NCBI RefSeq assembly: GCF_011074955.1
Contig: NZ_WUQJ01000013.1
Span: 124,001 to 188,000 of the forward strand
From: Marinobacter caseinilyticus
Lineage (GTDB): Bacteria; Pseudomonadota; Gammaproteobacteria; Pseudomonadales; Oleiphilaceae
Direction: 5' to 3'
DNA: 64,000 bases
Made by a program: the position numbers and the translations under genes. The notes below the pieces were generated by a model. That model saw only the letters and a program-made list of their open reading frames with translations, was not told the DNA's origin and did not search any database. Shown in pieces: positions 62,914 through 64,000 of this stretch (its first letter is position 1; every line of letters starts with the position of its first letter).

Positions 62914-63375
62914 ATTGATGAGCTCCCGGTATTGTTCCGAGGGAAACTCGTGTTCAACCCACATTTCTTTGTATTTTTTCGGGCCGATGTTCTTATGGAT
63001 TTTCGTCAGAACATCGGTTACCTGATCGACAAGTTGCTGCACCGTGGCCTCGCCCTTAAGCAAAACATCGTAATCTGATGAGGAGGTGAGCCCCCAACTC
63101 TGCCAATCTTTGAACCAGCGAGCCTCAAAGGCTATTTGGTTTTGATTTTTACTCACTACCAACTGTAGTTCTCCAGGCTCATCCATAAAGATTGCTTTCG
63201 CAGTCTTAGCCCCAGATCTCATTTCTATTGCAAGTTCTGCCAGATCCCGAAGGCTGTCATGCAAATAAGAAACGTCGTTCATTATCTCTCCCTCACCATC
63301 AGAAATGGTGATTTGGGCCCACCCGGCATCTTCAACGGTATAGGAGATAGATAGACTCAATTTCTTTACCTGCAT
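62908..63375 (-). CDS. Cassette 5: soluble protein of unknown function
   Basis: ATG at 63373-63375 overlaps the R' box of attC 5; no clear ribosome site. A TTG at 63408 inside the attC is less likely. The 155 residues are mainly beta at first (KKLSLSISYTVEDAGWAQITISDGEGE) and helical at the end (VQQLVDQVTDVLTKIHKNIGPKKYKEMWVEHEF). No family recognised. Stop TAA in attC 4. Confidence 0.7.
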   Translation of the reverse strand: MQVKKLSLSISYTVEDAGWAQITISDGEGEIMNDVSYLHDSLRDLAELAIEMRSGAKTAKAIFMDEPGELQLVVSKNQNQIAFEARWFKDWQSWGLTSSSDYDVLLKGEATVQQLVDQVTDVLTKIHKNIGPKKYKEMWVEHEFPSEQYRELINA

Positions 63376-63424
63376 AACGCCGCGCTTTGCGGAAAATTTT
63401 TCCGACAACAGCGCTTTGTTAGAT
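63372..63424 (-). other. attC site 5 (53 bp)
   Basis: Minus strand ATCTAAC to GTTATGC. GCGCTGTTGTCGGAAAA pairs with TTTTCCGCAAAGCGC in part. Shortest site of the array. Confidence 0.75.
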
Positions 63425-64000
63425 CTTGTACTTTAAGACTACATTCTCTACTAGATCCTGTATGAACTCAGTTGCTTTAAGTTCAGATATTGATATTCCT
63501 GATGGGTGAGCGCTTGAGTTACGAGTTCCGAGTTTTTCATCAAGTATTTTTCTAACGTCATTGGTGATGATCTTTGCTGAGCGGCAGAACTCAATGAACT
63601 TACCCTCTGGAATTTCAGTAAAATCATCGACGGAAGTTAGCTTTGATATTTTTACTCTTTTGTCTGTGTTGGCTGATAGAACGGAGTCGAATTCATTTTT
63701 TTTATGCTTGTATATGTACTTATATAGATGGTTTACAGTCAAGATCCAAGCTAAAACTATACTTGCTCGCTTGGCCCCTATTTCATAGCAATCGATGGCT
63801 TCCTGAAGGAAAGACTTTTGATGCGAGTCCGCTATATCTGAGAGCATATTTCTTAGAAGATAAGAGGTTTCTCTCTTTGACGGCCCTGTACTTAAATTCT
63901 TTTGCAGATCTAGTTCGGCAGAGCGCTCAAGAATATATCCATCTTTCCTTTTTATGAACTTCTTTCCTTTCCCTCGCTTACTTTTCGCAGAAAGGTATGA
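63419..64000 (-). CDS. Cassette 6: hypothetical protein, runs off right edge
   Basis: The frame is open from the window edge without a stop down to TAA at 63419-63421. The first ATG in the window (63847) is internal, since residues upstream (KRGKGKKFIKRKDGYILERSA and on) read as protein. Visible residues include FLQEAIDCYEIGAKRASIVLAWILTVNHLYKYI and a C-terminal LGTRNSSAHPSG. The N-terminus and family remain unknown. Confidence 0.7.
   Translation of the reverse strand, partial: SYLSAKSKRGKGKKFIKRKDGYILERSAELDLQKNLSTGPSKRETSYLLRNMLSDIADSHQKSFLQEAIDCYEIGAKRASIVLAWILTVNHLYKYIYKHKKNEFDSVLSANTDKRVKISKLTSVDDFTEIPEGKFIEFCRSAKIITNDVRKILDEKLGTRNSSAHPSGISISELKATEFIQDLVENVVLKYKI

Larger units (their letters stand above)
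60498..64000 (-). mobile_element. Integron gene-cassette array (partial)
   Basis: Six gene cassettes or parts of them lie on the minus strand, joined by five clear attC sites (61147-61225, 61772-61876, 62461-62520, 62842-62913, 63372-63424). Each site has inverted arms between R''/R' boxes (TAAC and GTTA), several with extrahelical bases, and stop codons sit inside R'' boxes in three cases. Gene content is small hypothetical proteins with lower G/C than the rest. The integrase should lie right of the window. Confidence 0.85.

Noticed and set aside
1..64000. tRNA, rRNA, CRISPR arrays, insertion sequences, prophage
   Set aside because: No cloverleaf-like or rRNA-like sequence, regular spacer array, transposase, integrase or phage structural gene was found by reading.

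Overview
The window reads as a chromosomal segment of a marine or salt-adapted Gammaproteobacterium. The evidence is the bifunctional glucosylglycerol-phosphate synthase/phosphatase gene next to a glucosylglycerol-phosphorylase-type GH13 gene (osmolyte metabolism), DUF2897 and DUF6559 proteins, the ExbB-ExbD-ExbD set and a sedentary-type integron cassette array. The species cannot be fixed from sequence alone; a Marinobacter- or Saccharospirillum-like lineage is a guess. No rRNA, tRNA, CRISPR array, transposase or integrase gene was seen.

Layout. 1-740: edge of a membrane-protein gene and a small exported protein. 1033-8515: hybrid histidine kinase, convergent LuxR-type response regulator, DsbA-like oxidoreductase, a large Cys-rich hemopexin-repeat exoprotein and a lone secretin lipoprotein. 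Two copies of one 53-bp promoter-like element precede the DsbA-like gene and the secretin gene. 8616-15917: DUF6544 protein, an ABM-fold protein, homocysteine methyltransferase divergent from a cysteine synthase-glutaredoxin fusion, an extended SDR, a lipoprotein and a GFA-family protein. 16172-21162: membrane protein plus VWA-like lipoprotein, divergent from an overlapping response regulator/kinase pair. 21301-25382: small membrane proteins, a CPBP protease, and an eRF1-like/erythromycin esterase/phosphoribosyltransferase group. 25827-30701: a 7TMR-DISM/GGDEF-like/EAL protein and a molybdopterin oxidoreductase.

31316-41486: small exported and Cys-rich proteins, ExbB/ExbD/ExbD behind a perfect CRP-type palindrome, a dicarboxylate-type symporter, Tag, and a lysozyme gene overlapping a LprI-like lipoprotein gene. 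42327-46294: a 120-bp inverted repeat, the glucosylglycerol synthase/phosphatase and the phosphorylase. 46348-55922: mostly small enzymes (tautomerase, cupin, hydrolase, methyltransferase, GlxA-type regulator, TauD-like dioxygenase, ADP-ribosylglycohydrolase, solute-binding protein) and an apparently frameshifted membrane gene. 56035-59898: a 1287-residue exported M19-like protein with Cys-rich N-terminal repeats and HYR-like C-terminal domains.

60498-64000: an AT-richer integron cassette array. All genes lie on the minus strand and are separated by attC sites whose R'' boxes often contain the TAA stop codon. Because cassette genes normally point away from attI, the integrase, if present, should lie to the right of this window. 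The last gene runs off the right edge. Several real small genes here (56 aa at 60114-60284, 33 aa at 61885-61986) are short enough to be missed by routine calling.
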